A stretch of DNA of 64,000 bases from Spodoptera frugiperda (Eukaryota; Arthropoda; Insecta; Lepidoptera; Noctuidae): assembly GCF_023101765.2 (NCBI RefSeq), contig NC_064212.1:11718001-11782000 (forward strand), in the 5' to 3' direction. A model generated the notes under the pieces. That model worked only from the letters and a program-made list of their open reading frames with translations. It was not told where the DNA came from and made no database searches. Position numbers and translations under genes: made by a program. Position 1 is the stretch's first letter, and each line of letters starts with the position of its first letter. Positions 11,721 through 23,879 of the stretch are shown here, piece after piece.

Positions 11721-12294
11721 CATAAGTATCAAAATTTATTTATCAAAGATCTTAAAGTCCGTATATTAAAGACATCGTGGTTATTCAAAGTATAAAAGGC
11801 TTACCAAGTTTGCAGTCATCCTAAACCAACAGAGTCGTGTATCCGGGTGGAATGTTTGGTGACTTGAAAGTATATGTATGTATCTACTTAAATTTTAATG
11901 TGCTATAGATACTTAATATTGCGAAGAAGATCTGTTTGAGTTTCTTATAATGATATGAGAATAATTCGTCTCATTGTGTTGCTATCATAGAAGCTTAAAT
12001 TTTCGCAGTATCAATTAAAATAATGTAAAAAGAACACATGTGAAGATTGTTGGCTCAGTTGAACAGCTAAGTCAGGTTGAGTTTTGTGAGTTTAAAATGT
12101 TTTTGATAGAACTGTAAAGTATGAGTTTCCGTCACCACGTGACACTGGCTGTATAGCCCGACCACACTGTATTGAAGACACAGTTGCCAATAAGAAGAAG
12201 AAAGAAAACAGATAGGCAACATGTTTTCGTATTTATAATAGGCACTAGTTGGAAATTAGTATTATATTTGAGCTCTAATTAAAATTATATTTAC

Positions 12295-12451
12295 CTAAGG
12301 GCGGCCTTGTCGCATGCATCGGGCGTGTCGACGGCGGGCAAGTGCTCGGTGTCTAAGTCGAGTGAGTCGAGTTGTTCATCGGTGGGCGTGGGACAACTCT
12401 CCGCCTTACTGCGGCTTGAGGAGCGGCGCACGATTGTCAGGGCACCTTGTT
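12295..12451 (-). CDS. Pde1c: Pde1c exon: N-terminal regulatory region
   Basis: This 157 bp minus-strand exon lies between the acceptor GTTTGTCAACAG and the donor TTAG|GTAAAT. It is much more GC-rich than its surroundings and open in only one of three frames. That frame reads GALTIVRRSSSRSKAES, then an acidic, Pro/Asp-rich linker ending DACDKAALR. The exon leaves in phase 2 (AG), and the next exon (780-893) supplies A, giving KAAL-R-LRYLL across an 11.4 kb intron. RRSSSRS looks like a basophilic-kinase target (inference). The linker is not conserved enough to identify by itself. Its identity rests on phase and sequence continuity with the unmistakable PDE1 exon downstream. Confidence 0.85.
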
Positions 12452-12924
12452 CTGTTGACAAACGAAAATTGGATTAAAATGAAGTTTAATATATAATTAT
12501 AAAAGTTGAATATAGCAATATTTTAATTTATCAAACTTTAAATCTAATGGTGCGGCCACATTACATGAGAAATGGTATGGACACATCATCGGATATCAAT
12601 TTTGCAAACTAATTTATCCAGTTTTTCGAGATTACTACTTATTAAAACACTGCTATATTCAAGAAATAATTATAGAATATTTAGTCATCATTCCATAAAC
12701 GACAGTTTAGAAAAATACCAGGCAACCACATTAATTTAAAATCATTTTCCACATGCAGATATATACAAGTTTCATCTAGGTACAGATAAATAAATACAAA
12801 ATATTAAAAAAATCTTAAAAGAACATGCACATTCCGACGCATTCAACAGTGTGTAAGAAACGTGTATGTGTGTGTTGTGACCTTGGTCTCCATAAATATA
12901 ATTTTCCGTACCTCTAAGGGTACG

Positions 12925-13013
12925 AGTACGAGTAGGTACGAGTTTGCTTTTCGTTAAAACAAATCGAAACGAGAACGCGTTCGGAGCCCTGGTAAAGTAT
13001 ACTCATACTAAAG
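12925..13013. mobile_element. MITE family B fragment
   Basis: GGTACGAGTTTGCTTTTCGTT and CGAGAACGCGTTCGGAGCCC match the left half of family B. CTCATACTAAAGGTAC is the decayed right end. Confidence 0.6.
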
Positions 13014-14337
13014 GTACAGTGATGAAAATCATAATTTTGTAGGAATTTATCGAATTATTTTTCTTTCCATGTTTTAGCGCCTACGAAAGAAGAGGGCTAG
13101 TTTTAAGAGAAAATAATAAAAACTTTCTGTTGTTAAATTTGAAAGAATTTATTAGTGAGAAATTATTACCTTTGGGGTGCTTTAGGGTCGTATTTATAAA
13201 GCCCTCAAGAATATCCATTGACCAAAATGAAACCCGTAGACGTAGATTTTAGTTTTAGTTTCTAGTATCACTACCACCATGCAAATCAAAGTAAAAATTC
13301 CTAAACTTGCACAAAATCACCACTGCCAATAAAGTTTATTTGCGCCCGCCATATTTTTTTGCATTCAGTATTTGAATCCCGAACATGGATTCCACAGATG
13401 ATATAGGTTTATTTACTTTTCGGACTTCAAACGGCACGTGTGATTTTAAATTCAGAACGCGAATTTATTTGTCACCAGTATTTATGCATGCGTATTTTTT
13501 TAATATTTCAACAGAATTCTCCACTCGGATTTTGGTTAACGAATTCATAAACATTTTAACATGCATTTTATGAGTAAAGCATTTTCCCGGGGCGATTAGT
13601 TAGAATGTTAGTAAAAATACTAATTTTGTTAGTTTGTTAGTTAGATAGATAGAAGAAAATTCTATTTTTGCCATCAAAATACTCACGATTTTCTATAAGA
13701 CTTCCGTGTTGACCTGAGAAAAGAAAATGACAATATAAAATTCTAATTATCTCTTTTAAGAATAGCTAATTATAAACGTTACAGAGTATAAAGTAAAATG
13801 ATTTTATTTTTAAATTCTCGGTATTTTCTCTTGGGTTTAATTAGATTTGCTGCGCTAAGAAAGTTTAGAGTCCTTTGAGAGTTGTGAAGCGGCATTTTGT
13901 GTCTCGTTTTAAGCTGAGCTTGTAAAATGATAAAGAAAATGCTTAGTTTGCTTTTCAAAGTAGAAAAACGGCATTTTTAAACTCATTTTATTATTTGCTA
14001 TGATCTTTACTCTTCATTCTAGGCAAAACCATAGTTTCACTTAGGCCGTAAGTTTGTTTATAATTCAGTTATTTATGTTATAATTTAAAAAGAGAACTGG
14101 AAAATCTAGTACCAAGACATAGATTCCAAATCGTGCTTCTCTATTGTTTTAGGTCATCATAATCAATTAGTAATGTTTGTACGTGGTTTATGCCTGCTAT
14201 GGCTAGAATTCATCGGATTATTCTGCCTCTATCGGCTAGCTCGGTAATATTTCGCCTGCATTGGCGGATTGAACTGGCATTACCATTAGCTTATTGAATA
14301 TGTACTGTGAATATTATGTAGTACTGTAGGTTACAGT

Positions 14338-14608
14338 GGGAGAGCCATGCTTCGGCACGAATCAGCCGGCTCGACCCACAGCCTCACAGAAAACCGACGT
14401 GAAATAACGTGTTTCTGTGTACCGGTAAATGGTAAGGTTACCGGAATCCCCTTCTTAATCTTCCCAATCTACGATTGCCCAACAACTCTTAAATTCCTAA
14501 CCCCCAAAAGGCCGGCAACGCACTTGTACCGCCTCTGGTGTTTCGGGTGTCCATAGACGGCGGCGATGGCTTACACTACTTGTACCAAATGCGTTGCCGG
14601 TCTTTTAA
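14338..14608 (+). mobile_element. family F lepidopteran repeat
   Basis: GGGAGAGCCATGCTTCGGC, CACAGAAAACCGACGTGAAA, AGGCCGGCAACGCACTTGTA and CTCTGGTGTTTCGGGTGTCC are hallmarks of a very common moth interspersed repeat (a non-LTR retroelement-type dispersal unit, by recognition). Other copies are at 32043 and 55117. Confidence 0.7.
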
Positions 14609-15380
14609 ACAGAAATACGCCCTTTTCTTGAGCATTTATGATTTCTTTTCTTGTTTATATAAAAATTAAAAAATAATCCTTCAGCTAGGATAAGATTAGG
14701 AAAGTAATTTCGTTCTAAATCTTTAGTAAAACAAATCTTTGTCCTAGAAGCCTATTGTCAAATTATATTTTGCTCGGATTTACGATTTTGCTTAAATGTT
14801 TACTTACTTTTTATCTTTTGTTAATCACGGCTGGAAGTCGTTTCGTGGAATCGTTTATAGAAACTTGAAATTCGAAATTTAAAAACAGACGAACGTTGAT
14901 AGATGTTTGTTTCTTTAAAAAAATCCTTTTTTAAACAAATCATTATTCTCCCGCGTTACTAAGCATCGTGGTAGCTTATTATCAACCTTATTTTTATTGG
15001 ATTGGTTGAGAGCAGTTATACGGCTGAATTTATTAAAACTAGAGTGTTTTAATCGGAAGAATTGTTAACTTTTGGTTGATGATAATCAAGTCGCTAACTG
15101 TTTGTAATTTTTTTAAGAATCGTATGTGTACCTATTTAAAAAAATGTTATCGAAGTTTAAATAACACCGAAACACATTTATTTTATTTAGTTTAAAATTA
15201 CTATTATTTATTGATGCCAAAAACATCCTATCCCACCTACACAAAACTTAATATTATGAATATCACGTTCAGAAATAATAGATTGGTACACAGATAACAT
15301 TTTCCGATTTATTCATTCATTCGGAGCATAAAGTAGCCAAGATGTTATCACAGACTGTCCGTCGAGTTGTTGACGCGCCC

Positions 15381-15394
15381 GTTGCTATGGCAAC
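15381..15394. promoter_or_regulatory. X-box palindrome (RFX site candidate)
   Basis: GTTGCTATGGCAAC is a full two-half-site X-box of the kind bound by RFX factors. It lies in a GC-richer patch within a Pde1c intron. Confidence 0.35.
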
Positions 15395-16290
15395 CGGCGG
15401 GAACCAGAATTGCATCGCTGGCGGTAGACAAATTGAAATTGTAATTTGATTGCGAAATGCTTCTGCAGTTTGTAATATTTTCCAAGATTTGAAAGCAATG
15501 ACTTGGTATATTCGGAATGAAGAGGGATATTTTTAGAATGTAAGTATATAAAAATTTACGTTTGTCGTTTTAAGATAGTAAGAAATTGCAATTTTATAAA
15601 TTCTAACTAAAATTGCAAACTCTTTACCTAATGACATTGATATAATTAGGCAGTCGACGTATCATGATATTCCACAATACATGAAATACAGAAACTATTG
15701 TATTCCGTGCCACAATATACGTTACAATCATTGTTTATGTCTTGTAAATATTTGTTCTGTATTCACTTGGGTCTCAACAACGACCCTTTAAGAAACATTA
15801 TGGTCCTACAATATACATACATTCTGCTAATCAAACCAATCTATACAACCTCAATATATTACACTTATTAATAAACCCACCAAGACTATAAATATTCCAC
15901 CGCACACTATATAGGACCGCTTCCTCAGTCTATCAAAAGAAAATACGCAATCTTGCTAACAAATAAGTTATTTGTATGAACGAGAAATATGAAGGTAACT
16001 TGTATGATGAACGAATTCTTTTGCCACGTAAAATATTTCATATGGTAACACTGACTTATGTTTATTGGCTGCGTAAGAATATAAAAGTTTTCACATAATG
16101 CAACACTTAGTACTTGAAAAAGATTCTGAAACTCTTTCGTTCGTGAACTCTTGAAGGTTTGAAATGAAATACGAGTAGATGCAGTGAAGTAGACACTGTT
16201 GTTAGGAATTTTATCATAATAAGATGGGAATCATAGTAGGTACTACTTATATTTGAGTAGTGATAAGCGCCACTGCTGCAAAGGGAAATA

Positions 16291-16440
16291 CGTCTTTTTT
16301 AAGGACGGAAAATCATCCAATAACTTTTCCCGGGTACGAGAGACCCCGGTAACCTGTTATGTTGTCCGCGGCGAGCTACTGGGCCCCATCTGTGGTGGTC
16401 TGGATCTTTGAAAATGGGGCCGTGAGCTTTATACTTCGGC
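16291..16440 (-). mobile_element. internally deleted LINE tail
   Basis: AAATCATCCAATAACTTTTCC jumps to GACCCCGGTAACCTGTTATG, so the middle of the tail is missing. Upstream LINE sequence follows (CTACTGGGCCCCATCTG), shared with the copy at 8070. Confidence 0.65.
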
Positions 16441-17809
16441 CTTTTGATTTTTTAAATTTATTGCAATAGATTCGCTGCTTATTATTATCATGGGACTCAT
16501 AGGAAGATTCCATTGATTTAGGGAATTATGTAAAACACATAAAGTTATATTATAAACATGATACAGCAAAACTATTTTCATGAAACAGTTAAACAAGACG
16601 ACAAGAAATCATGGTACTATTACTAGACGAGACCAAAGTGGAAACGGCTTTAAATCTTCAGTAAAGAAAATTGACCGAACTTTTCCATTTCCCACCTTCG
16701 TTTTTTAAGGCTTTATGTAATAAATTACTTCCCAAAACGCGGGCATTTTGACAGCAAGCTTACCTTTCACGTCTGGGCAGTAAACCGGTCGTTAAAATGG
16801 TTTGTTTTGAGTGCTAAGCTTTTAACAACTCCCGTTTATGTCGAAACGAGACGTATACGAATCAGAGCCGGTAAAATTTTCATGGATCTATCTGTGTTCT
16901 GGTTTTTATGTTACCGGTAACTTTTGCTTGTTAAAAGAAATGGTTGCAAAATTTACGGAAAATAAAAAAAAATACCGGTTCGGAAATTTTGAGCGTGAAA
17001 TAATTGCTTTCGGGTTTTTGGTGATGTTTCACCTTTTTTTGAAAGTGTTGTATCTTTATTGAGACATTGTAGTGAGTTTTTAATATTATAATAAAAAAAT
17101 TTCAAGCGTTGGATTTTTAATAATCTTCATTTCAAAATGTTTAATATCGTCGTTCGGATTTTCACGCTCAGTTAAAAAAGTATTTTCATTTTTCGTTTTT
17201 ATTTACCTTGTCTACATTACAACAGGTAAGATAAACCGTAGTTCTAAGAATTCTAAAAAAATAAATAGTTTGAAATAAACTAACAAGATAAAACATTTTG
17301 GAGTTTACATAGTATTTCTTTTAAATTTTACCTTTGAGAACAAGCTTAATAATATTCTGTTTTTACTATGAGTTTTATATATTTTTGATACGCAAAACAA
17401 ATTCACTGGATAAGTCACTGACCTCTAAGAAATAAAAAGGACATCGTAAATGTCTTTTGAAAATGTTTTATTTTTATTTATTGTAGAGGATCCTGTAGGT
17501 CCATAGGCTTAAGGATAGTGGTTCCTTAATTTAGATTTATGTAGATCGTGACTGAAAATACTGCTAGGTACTACGTATACTACATATCTATACATATGTT
17601 CATGAAAAAATGATAATCTTTTCCTTCACTATGTAAAAAGAGGATGAGGAGAGAGATTTTGGCCTTAGGAGATATATTCAGGAAGTAAGATGGGTAAGAT
17701 AGTTTATAGAAGAAGATAGAAGTGTGCTTTCAGTAGAGTTCTTCTAAAAAGTAAGAGATTTCATAATTACAATACCAACTAAAATAACAATTCTAAAACT
17801 ACATTAAAA

Positions 17810-18000
17810 AAAACCGACTTCAAACTTTGCGTTTTGCGTAAAACACGAGTTAAAGTGTGAAACTTAATTCTTTAAGTCGCTAATATTACATAAAACCTTC
17901 TCCAGATTCTGAAAAATACTATGCTGAAAACCGCATCCAAATCGGTTCAAGCAAACGCGAGGTAATCACGCAAATACATACAGGTCAAAATAAAACCTCC
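17810..18000. repeat. old dispersed repeat
   Basis: AAAAACCGACTTCAAACTTT, ATGCTGAAAACCGCATCCAA and AATCACGCAAATACATACAG resemble the decayed repeat at 63135-63250 in gene 2's intron. The class is uncertain. Confidence 0.45.
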
Positions 18001-18625
18001 TTTCTTTTGAAATCGGTTAAAGAGAGGGAAAATCAAAACCACATTGATACATCAGATAAAAAAATGCTTTTTCTCAAGAAAAGTAAAAAATAAAAACAGT
18101 GTAAGAGAATAATAATAATTAGTTTCAGGAAAACATTTATACAAACCCATGCAACACAACACCAAGAAGAAGAGTTTTGATTTCAAAAACGTATTTCATC
18201 GAATTAATTGAAGGTAGAAAGAGAAAGAATATGTAGAGGAAAACACAACACATAAAAAAGAATTAAAACCAATGTGAAAAAAGATATGAAAAATACACAC
18301 ACACATAGAGAGGTTTATAATGTGATTAAAATAAAAAAGAAATGCTCATCAGTGATGAAGATAAAAAATAATGATGCTGTCCGTCATGAGTTTAATGAAA
18401 AATATTTTTCGAATAGTGTTTTTACCTAAACTATAATAACAGCGTATAATGTGTAGGTGTCTACTTGACTTGATATTTTGCCTGATATGAATAGTTTTCA
18501 AGTAATTCGAATAATAAGTAAAGAATACTGAAATATTTCCCCATTCCATTGAATTTTCGTGTCCAATCATCATTTCTTAGCTGTGAACGAAAAACTGGCT
18601 GACTGGTAATGATATTTATATTTTT

Positions 18626-18717
18626 TTTAAATGTTCCCCCAAACTTGTATTTTCTTCTATGTCTTAGGTGGGTTTACAAACATGTAAGTTACACACAGCC
18701 GGTTGCCCAGCCACCAA
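18626..18717 (-). mobile_element. SINE 2, internally deleted
   Basis: Reverse SINE 2 tail (AGGTGGGTTTACAAACATGT) joined directly to its tRNA-like head (CAGCCGGTTGCCCAGCCACC). The centre is missing. Confidence 0.65.
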
Positions 18718-19611
18718 GTCACATAATGATGATGATCAATTTCCCTTATCTTACTACAGCTTTTGCATAAATAACACATTCGAATGTAGAACAATGAATT
18801 AGTAGTAAACATCTTTGTAGCCTGTGTTAATTGCGAGTCCGAATTGTAGCCAAGTGTGGCATTAAAATACAATGAACATTTCCTACGTCGATATAGACAC
18901 TAGAATCGTGTACTTGTGTAGAACATCATGAAATTGTTTCAACTAAAACGTACTGTGAATTTAGATGTTCACATTTAAATGGTGTTCAGGCTTGTTCAGT
19001 TTGCTTGTACATTATAATATTTAGGCGGACTAGCTGTTAGTTTTCGTGTTTTACAGACTTTAGTGGTTATGATAAAATGTGACGTTTTACGTAGCAAATA
19101 AAGTTAGAAATGAATTGACTTTTGAAAATAGATTAATATATAATATAATAAGGTTACTATAAATTCATAATCCTATCTATTAAGAAGAGGACTGTAGACT
19201 TAATCACATTAAAACTAGTCGTTTCAAATTAGTTGCGAATAGTATTTTAATAGTCTTCACAAAGTTCTGCGCAATAATCTGAAGAAATATAATCCTTAGT
19301 GACATTTAACGACAAGAGGGGAAATTGTAAGCAGTTTAGGTTTGCAAAGTTCTAAAACTACATTGTAAGGGAACTATTTGTGCATAGGTTATTTTGTAAA
19401 CTATCAAGGTAAGTAGTAAGGGAGCTACATAGTATGTGTAAGGTAACCTAAGGATCAAATTTTGGCTAGTGGCTTTAGTCCCGAAAACAAAATCCTATTA
19501 AATCTATAAAAAGGAGTATAAAACTGAAAAAGGGGAAATATGACCAATGTTACTTACATTTTGATGTATCTTAAAAGTTTCCTTGATATTAATTTTAAAC
19601 GTTCACCAAAT

Positions 19612-19732
19612 CTGTACCCTTGGTACGAGTTTGTTCGAACGAGAGCGCGTTCCTGCCTCTGAATGGTTGATTTATTCGCACCGGCCAATCAGAGTGCCGA
19701 ACGCCTTCTAAAGCAAACTCGTATTAAGGATT
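19612..19732. mobile_element. MITE family B copy
   Basis: CTGTACCCTTGGTACGAGTT at the left and GCAAACTCGTATTAAGG at the right are inverted termini. The core CCGGCCAATCAGAG is in the opposite orientation to the copy at 26027. Confidence 0.75.
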
Positions 19733-20563
19733 GTGTGTACTTTTTAACGCAAGTGTTAAAGCCACAAAGGAGTTCATTTTATATTCTAAAAATCAAAATC
19801 TAATCTAAAAAATAATTCTTCTAAGCGTTTTGGATGTCCATTCCATTTTATTTTTATAATACATTCAAATATGTATGTAATATTGGCCAATGTATAGACT
19901 GTAGGAGGAATAGTAATCATCGTATAAATGACGCAAGCGTGAAGTGTTGGATGCGCGGGAGTCGAAAAACAAACGACGACAGACGAAAGGTAACGTGCAC
20001 GATATGTGGCAGCTGTGGCGATAGATAATTAACATCTTAGACATTGATACCGTTGAGGAAAAGTATATCAATTCTTACTAAGAAATTGTGAAAAAACAGG
20101 ATGTTTTGGTTCGAAATTTTCCTTCTAATTAATTAAAAACTATCGATAGCTTTTCAATCAGTTTCTCGGTTTTACGCTACATTTGGTAAACATGGTTATG
20201 CTCAAAGGAAAACATGTTCTACATTTCAGTCAACATCTGAATTTAAATTGGAAAATCTCTGAACTTTCACGAAAAGTTTTATTTTGAAACCTGCGCTGCC
20301 GAGTTGGCGTTTTCCTCAAAACTCGTTCGGTTTTTACGTTATAATTAAGGCATGTGTTTTGTACTGTACTATGTGTGCAAACATATACAACAACTGTCCA
20401 TATTATCAGTATATATGTACTTTATAAAAGTTTTAATTTGTTAATACCTAAGTCAAAGTCTGTTTACGATAATTTGTAAATTCAATTGTCTGTTTTTCTT
20501 TTATTATAAGACAAGATGTAGGTCCTATTGCCACAACTGCCACATTTGTAAAACCGTGCTTAC

Positions 20564-20656
20564 TAGGAGGGGTGCCGTTGCGGGGCGCGGGTGGTGGCGG
20601 GGGGCGGGGTGGTGCCTCCTCCCGTGGAGCACTCGCGCCTCCCGGAGGACTCGCCA
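20564..20656 (-). CDS. Pde1c: Pde1c exon: proline-rich N-terminal segment
   Basis: This 93 bp GC-rich minus-strand exon lies between the acceptor CATGTTGCAG and the strong donor CTA|GTAAGC. All three frames are open. The frame consistent with the next exon reads ASPPGGASAPREEAPPRP, then PPPPAPRNGTPP, and ends with one spare base (A). The exon at 12451 begins AA, so the split codon becomes AAA and the join reads NGTPP-K-QGALTIVRR. Proline-rich stretches of this kind are flexible and often bind SH3 or WW domains (inference). The 8.1 kb intron downstream is filled with repeats. Splice-site quality, GC contrast and phase support the exon, but low complexity keeps confidence moderate. Confidence 0.72.
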
Positions 20657-21271
20657 CTGCAACATGAACCAACAGATTATGAACAAGAACATGATATATG
20701 AGTGATAGTTTCTACTGCATAGAAGGTGATGAAGTAGGTACTGGAGTATGAAGTAATTTTAAAAGAATTGGCTGGACTGCTGGAATAATTTTTAGGAGTA
20801 AAATGGAAATTACTTTAGAGGTGATATGAAGATAAAAAAGTGTGGTTAATGTTTACTGATATCTGCGATTGTTAGCATTATGTAGCTTCAAACGATCGAT
20901 ATTGATGATTATGTAGCATTACTAAAATTTTAAATTTAAATTCGTCCAACGAAATACCATATTTAACAACGACAAATTGTCAAATCACCCAACCAGTATT
21001 TTGATGTTATGTGTGTTTGTTTTTATTCATAGCAGTTTGTTTCCTAAACGTATTACGTGGTCTCTGAAGCCCGAAATGTGATTTCCTATGACGAGTTTTT
21101 CGATAGTAGGTAATTTGCTCAGTTACAATAAATAAAGTCTGAAACTGTTGCGTTTGTTGTTCTTATTTCCTTGAATGTACAATCCTTTGGATTATATGAT
21201 TTAAAATAATGTTTACCAACATTCTCGATACCGGTATTGGAACACGATATTTTCGTGGAGACATTATAAAT

Positions 21272-21300
21272 TAATTATTATGTTATAGGCTTACACACAA
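21272..21300. mobile_element. MITE family C terminus fragment
   Basis: TTAATTATTATGTTATAGGC matches the outer inverted repeat of family C. Only one end is present. Confidence 0.5.
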
Positions 21301-23645
21301 TTTTCCAGAAAAAAGAATAGGTGTAAGATAAAAATTAGTCATCTACCTTCTTAAGGACTGGGTTAAGTAGTATGACTCTGGGTACGGCAGTTTTTTATGG
21401 AATAGGTGGCAAACGTTAAGTTATACTGAAGTATTAAGTATTATACATTTTCAATCACACAGGTTTGTTTGACATGAGCTTTCTGCATAATTGGAGGTGT
21501 GTACTGAGCGGAGTTATGCAAAGTTGCAAATTCACTGAGCGAGCGATGTGTTCAGTAACATGTAGCACAACGTGATACAGCAACGTTGCAAAATGATCCT
21601 GTAACATTGTACGTAGCAAATCTGATACATACATAGATGTATAAGTACCTAATATTAATTTATACAGCATTTTGCTATAGATGTATGTACGTTGTAAATG
21701 TATCTAACTTAGTACTTAATTGTAATCTAAATTATAATCGGATTTCGTCAGGTTTAGAGCATAAGGGAACTGAGAGTGCACCTGTGTTTGTGCACATACA
21801 TCTTATGCACCGTAATATCTAAAGCGTAGTGGATTAGTCTAAGTTAGACAGACCGGCCATCGCGATCGAAATCGAGATAGGAGATTTATTATTATACCTA
21901 GCTAATATAGAATTTTATATAATTTGCCTTTAAAAGTTACATTTCGAATACGACACAGAGGCAAGCTTTCTACACAAAAAAAACAGAAAATATTACGTAG
22001 TTATCAGAGTGTTCAGCTGAATTTTACGTAAAACATATTTATTTTTCCAATTTTTAGTTTCACTGAAGTAAAAACCATTTGGATTTACCATTTTCCGTAC
22101 ATTAACAAGTTATACTTCAATATAAAGGATTATCCAAAAATCGGGAATATCAAAGCTACGTACGAAAATAGTTTTTCAATTTTATTTAAGACGAAAATGA
22201 GGATAAAACCGGTTTACACTGCTTCAATGAAACGATGTAAATTGAATTTGTATTTTTTTTTCGATAATGTATTTGAATACATATTTTTTTTCTGTTTTTG
22301 TTTTATTTTTCTGAATGGCCAAGTTTTTACAATCAACAATCTGCTTCTTCTTAACTGTAAATTAAAACTTATCATCTTTTTCTGAAAGTCTAAATTAAAA
22401 TTCATTGATATTCGATTCAACAATACTTCAGCTATAATTGTAAAAAATATACGCAATTAGCGTTATTTTTCTATTTCCCTTATTATCCTAGAAATATTAA
22501 TTCAGAAAAACATTAATTAAGTCCATTCTAAATCATAAAGCTTTGTAAACAGATTCCAGCTACCATTTTGTTTCTCGTATTGGCGTTCCTATTCCATACG
22601 TGCTTTCGAATCTTTCGTAATAATTAATACACGGAATTGGTGGCAAATCATGCCGATTATCTAGTATAAGTTGGTCTCTTAACACAAGTAGAAGTGGTAT
22701 GATTGAAGGTCTATCTATGTTGGAGTGGTGTTGTTTGATTTTCTACTCTGTCACAGACACATTGAAGAGAGCATTCTGTGTTTGTAGGTTTTGGATGCTA
22801 GTAACTTTGTTTGCAGTCAAACTTAACGAGAATTCAATCTCTTTGATGGCTGTATTGCTCAGTTGACTCCGTTTTGGTTAGGTAGTCGTCTGTTATGAAA
22901 TTGCCTTCGGTTTCATATACCTACGTATTTTTAAAGTAACTTTGCTCCAAATTTCTTTGTATTGCCTGTTTTAAATTGAGATGCGGTAACAATTTGTGAT
23001 TGAATAAACGTGTACAGCTAAGTACGTTTAAGTTTTTATAAAATTTTGTGTAAGTGGCCAAACATACACATATTCGTAAGAATACGTACTGTTAAAAGTT
23101 ATAGATATTTGACGACTAAAGACTAAAGTAAACTTTAAATATTTTTTACTCTAAAAAGAAACCAACTAAAACCATTACTTTATGTGCTAACAACGGAAAC
23201 TTTGTTGCATAAAACTGTGAAATAAATTTTCAATTTCTTCCTTCCAATGCTATCCAATATTTGTTCGACGACAGATTTCTTCGTGTGGAAACTTAGAAAG
23301 TCTTATTATTTTAACCGTATGAGTTTCAAAGAATACTTTCATTCGTAGCTCGGATGATCTTTGTTTCATGAGTATTATTTTGATGAGATTTCTTTCTTTA
23401 AAATATGATATCATAAAAATACTGTGGAAAAACTGAGGTATTTACTCAATTATATAACAATTAATATACACACAAAAACAACATACCGGTGAATTGAGAT
23501 CCTCCGTATTTTTGGGAAATAGGTTAAAACCTAAACAGAATTTAGTCAAAACAATAAAAAATATACGATAATTTTAAAAATATTGTCACAACTTATCTAC
23601 TTATAAATTTTACGTAATTTTTACCACTATGATATAAAAGTAATT

Positions 23646-23879
23646 GTAGCGACACATTGACAAGTGACAAGTGACAGAAGTCGCACATAGACCATCGACG
23701 AGCAAATCAACGGATGACGTCATAAATCCTACATCGCATATATGAAGTTTACATGCCAATTAACATGGATAGAAAATCCCAACGAACAACAGCGGGTAGG
23801 AAGCCCGCCAGACACGATCACCTCGCCTGGTCGGAGGATCCTCCTTTTCTTAGGGAACTTTACTCTCTGTTTCCTAAAT
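23646..23879 (+). repeat. family E repeat, copy 2
   Basis: A near-identical counterpart of 5645-5889, from TGTAGCGACACATTGACAAG to CTCTGTTTCCTAAAT. It carries the CRE octamer and the AGCCCGCCAGACACGATCAC block. Confidence 0.75.

Larger units (their letters stand above)
894..12294 (-). other. Pde1c: Pde1c intron, 11.4 kb
   Basis: This is the intron between the linker exon and the calmodulin-binding exon. It contains the MITE-like hairpin boundary region near 894, a TATA/signal-peptide ORF broken by a LINE tail (2297-2611), CRE palindromes (4167-4212), repeat copies at 4228, 5645, 6190, 6356, 7524, 8070, 9400, 10404 and 11216, and a long-TIR MITE at 11511. I see nothing recognisable in 900-2280, 2620-4160, 4400-5640, 6520-7500, 8340-9390, 9730-10400 and 10560-11210 beyond AT-rich unique-looking sequence and short simple repeats, for example a CA run at 8971-8990. 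Confidence 0.7.
12452..20563 (-). other. Pde1c: Pde1c intron, 8.1 kb
   Basis: This intron lies between the proline-rich exon and the linker exon. It holds MITE family B fragments (12925-13013 and 19612-19732), a family F repeat (14338-14608), an X-box palindrome (15381-15394), a deleted LINE tail (16291-16440), an old dispersed repeat (17810-18000) and a deleted SINE (18626-18717). The stretches 13030-14330, 14620-15370, 15450-16280, 16450-17800, 18720-19600 and 19740-20560 show no recognisable gene. ORFs of about 60-74 codons there look like chance. Confidence 0.65.

Noticed and set aside
16838..17062. 74-codon frame starting with a proper ATG
   Set aside because: AT-driven hydrophobic C-terminus and imperfect internal repeats of a CCGGTAA motif; no support for coding.
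19834..20028. Cys/Arg-rich plus-strand frame
   Set aside because: Lies within the Pde1c intron with no matching acceptor and no family resemblance.
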